From an uncultured Acidimicrobiales bacterium (lineage in GTDB: Bacteria > Actinomycetota > Acidimicrobiia > Acidimicrobiales > SHLQ01), in contig CALLQB010000008.1 in assembly GCA_938015295.1 (NCBI GenBank), positions 1 to 64,000 on the forward strand: 64,000 bases of DNA, read 5' to 3'. The translations under genes and the position numbers were made by a program. How positions within the stretch are numbered: the stretch's first letter is position 1; each line of letters starts with the position of its first letter. Of this stretch, positions 63,620 to 64,000 are shown piece by piece. A model generated the notes under the pieces. That model was not told the origin of the DNA. It saw only the letters and a list, made by a program, of their open reading frames with translations, and did no database searches.

Positions 63620-64000
63620 ATGGCAAAGACGATGTCGAAGCCAGGCGGAAGCCGGCGGCCAGATCCGATTCGCAAGCCCGTCAAGGCCCTGCCGTTTCCT
63701 CTGAGTCTCGGACAAACCGCCGTGGGCAAGAAATGGCTGATGGCCCTGACCGGCGTTGGCTTGCTCGGCTTTGTTGTCGCCCACATGATCGGCAATCTCC
63801 ATGTGTATGAAGGACCGGCTCGACTAGCCGAATACGCCGAGACCTTGCGCACGCTTGGCGCTGGGCTCTTCCCTCGAGGCGTCATCCTCTGGATCATGCG
63901 CCTTGGCCTTATTGCCATGTTCGGCATTCACATCTGGGCGGCGGTAACGCTCAACCAGATGAACCTCAAAGCTTCTCCGGGTTCGTACCCCGGCGGCCGC
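63620..64000 (+). CDS. sdhC: Succinate dehydrogenase cytochrome b subunit (partial, runs off window)
   Basis: The first 127 residues of a Sdh/Frd membrane subunit. A basic N terminus precedes FPLSLGQTAVGKKWLMALTGVGLLGFVVAHMIGNLHVY, where GKKxxMAxTG and the His of AHMIGNLH, a likely haem ligand, are typical. A second helix (GVILWIMRLGLIAMFGIHIWAAV) follows. The three-helix cytochrome b form is usual in actinobacteria. The stop codon lies beyond the window; sdhA and sdhB would be expected next. Confidence 0.9.
   Translation, partial: MAKTMSKPGGSRRPDPIRKPVKALPFPLSLGQTAVGKKWLMALTGVGLLGFVVAHMIGNLHVYEGPARLAEYAETLRTLGAGLFPRGVILWIMRLGLIAMFGIHIWAAVTLNQMNLKASPGSYPGGR

Overview
The window looks like a chromosomal segment from a high-G+C actinobacterium, most likely an uncultured or little-studied lineage such as Acidimicrobiia. 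Pointers are two WhiB-family regulators, a UPF0182 membrane protein, a DUF2342-type metalloprotease-like protein, ppk1 next to a MutT-like Nudix gene, a DivIVA coiled-coil protein together with an MreB, and many genes whose start codon lies 6-8 bases after a TANNNT -10 box (leaderless transcripts). The taxonomy is inferred from gene content only. Genes are dense on both strands. I see no prophage, IS element, CRISPR array or rRNA.

Layout: 1-5.3 kb carries an initiator tRNA, an LAYTG-type surface protein, a DUF3179 lipoprotein, an OmpA-like membrane protein, a PIG-L deacetylase and a bactofilin-like protein. 5.3-13.1 kb holds enoyl-CoA hydratase, RecQ, a CysQ-like phosphatase, an FMN glutamate-synthase-like protein, an SDR and an amidohydrolase. 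At 13.1-13.75 kb, minus strand, lies the most interesting locus: a FrnE/DsbA-type oxidoreductase whose CPWC active site reads UGA-Pro-Trp-Cys and is followed at SECIS distance by a strong hairpin, so it is a probable selenoprotein. 13.8-30.7 kb carries acetoacetyl-CoA synthetase, UPF0182, a very long DivIVA-like protein ending in a phage-head-morphogenesis-like tail, a PDZ-Lon protease, a HEAT-repeat protein, mreB, moaE, an HtrA-like pseudoprotease, an epimerase and a DUF2342 protein. 30.7-36.4 kb is an MFS transporter, the Nudix-ppk1 pair and a ROK kinase that appears to start at CTG.

36.5-39.1 kb is a cell-envelope stress cluster: an ECF sigma factor with a coupled anti-sigma factor, tatA, and two whiB genes. 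The sigma gene and one whiB carry the same GGGAAC-N17-CGT(C/T) promoter. 39.4-41.9 kb is hisD plus a LOG-like protein. 41.9-45.7 kb is a coupled set of one apiosidase-like lipoprotein and two paralogous SGNH hydrolases.

45.7-61.2 kb encloses a polyol/sugar utilisation island between a vWA protein and a MoxR-type AAA ATPase, two genes that are often neighbours. The island has an ABC importer (binding protein, two permeases, ATPase), a divergent mannitol-dehydrogenase-family enzyme, a DeoR-type regulator, an inositol-phosphatase-family enzyme and a small kinase-like protein. An AT-rich operator-like triple half-site sits between the divergent arms. It is followed by an SRPBCC protein, a MaoC hydratase, and a GH1-fold protein lacking both catalytic glutamates. 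After the MoxR gene come a GH2 enzyme and the start of the succinate dehydrogenase operon, cut by the window end.
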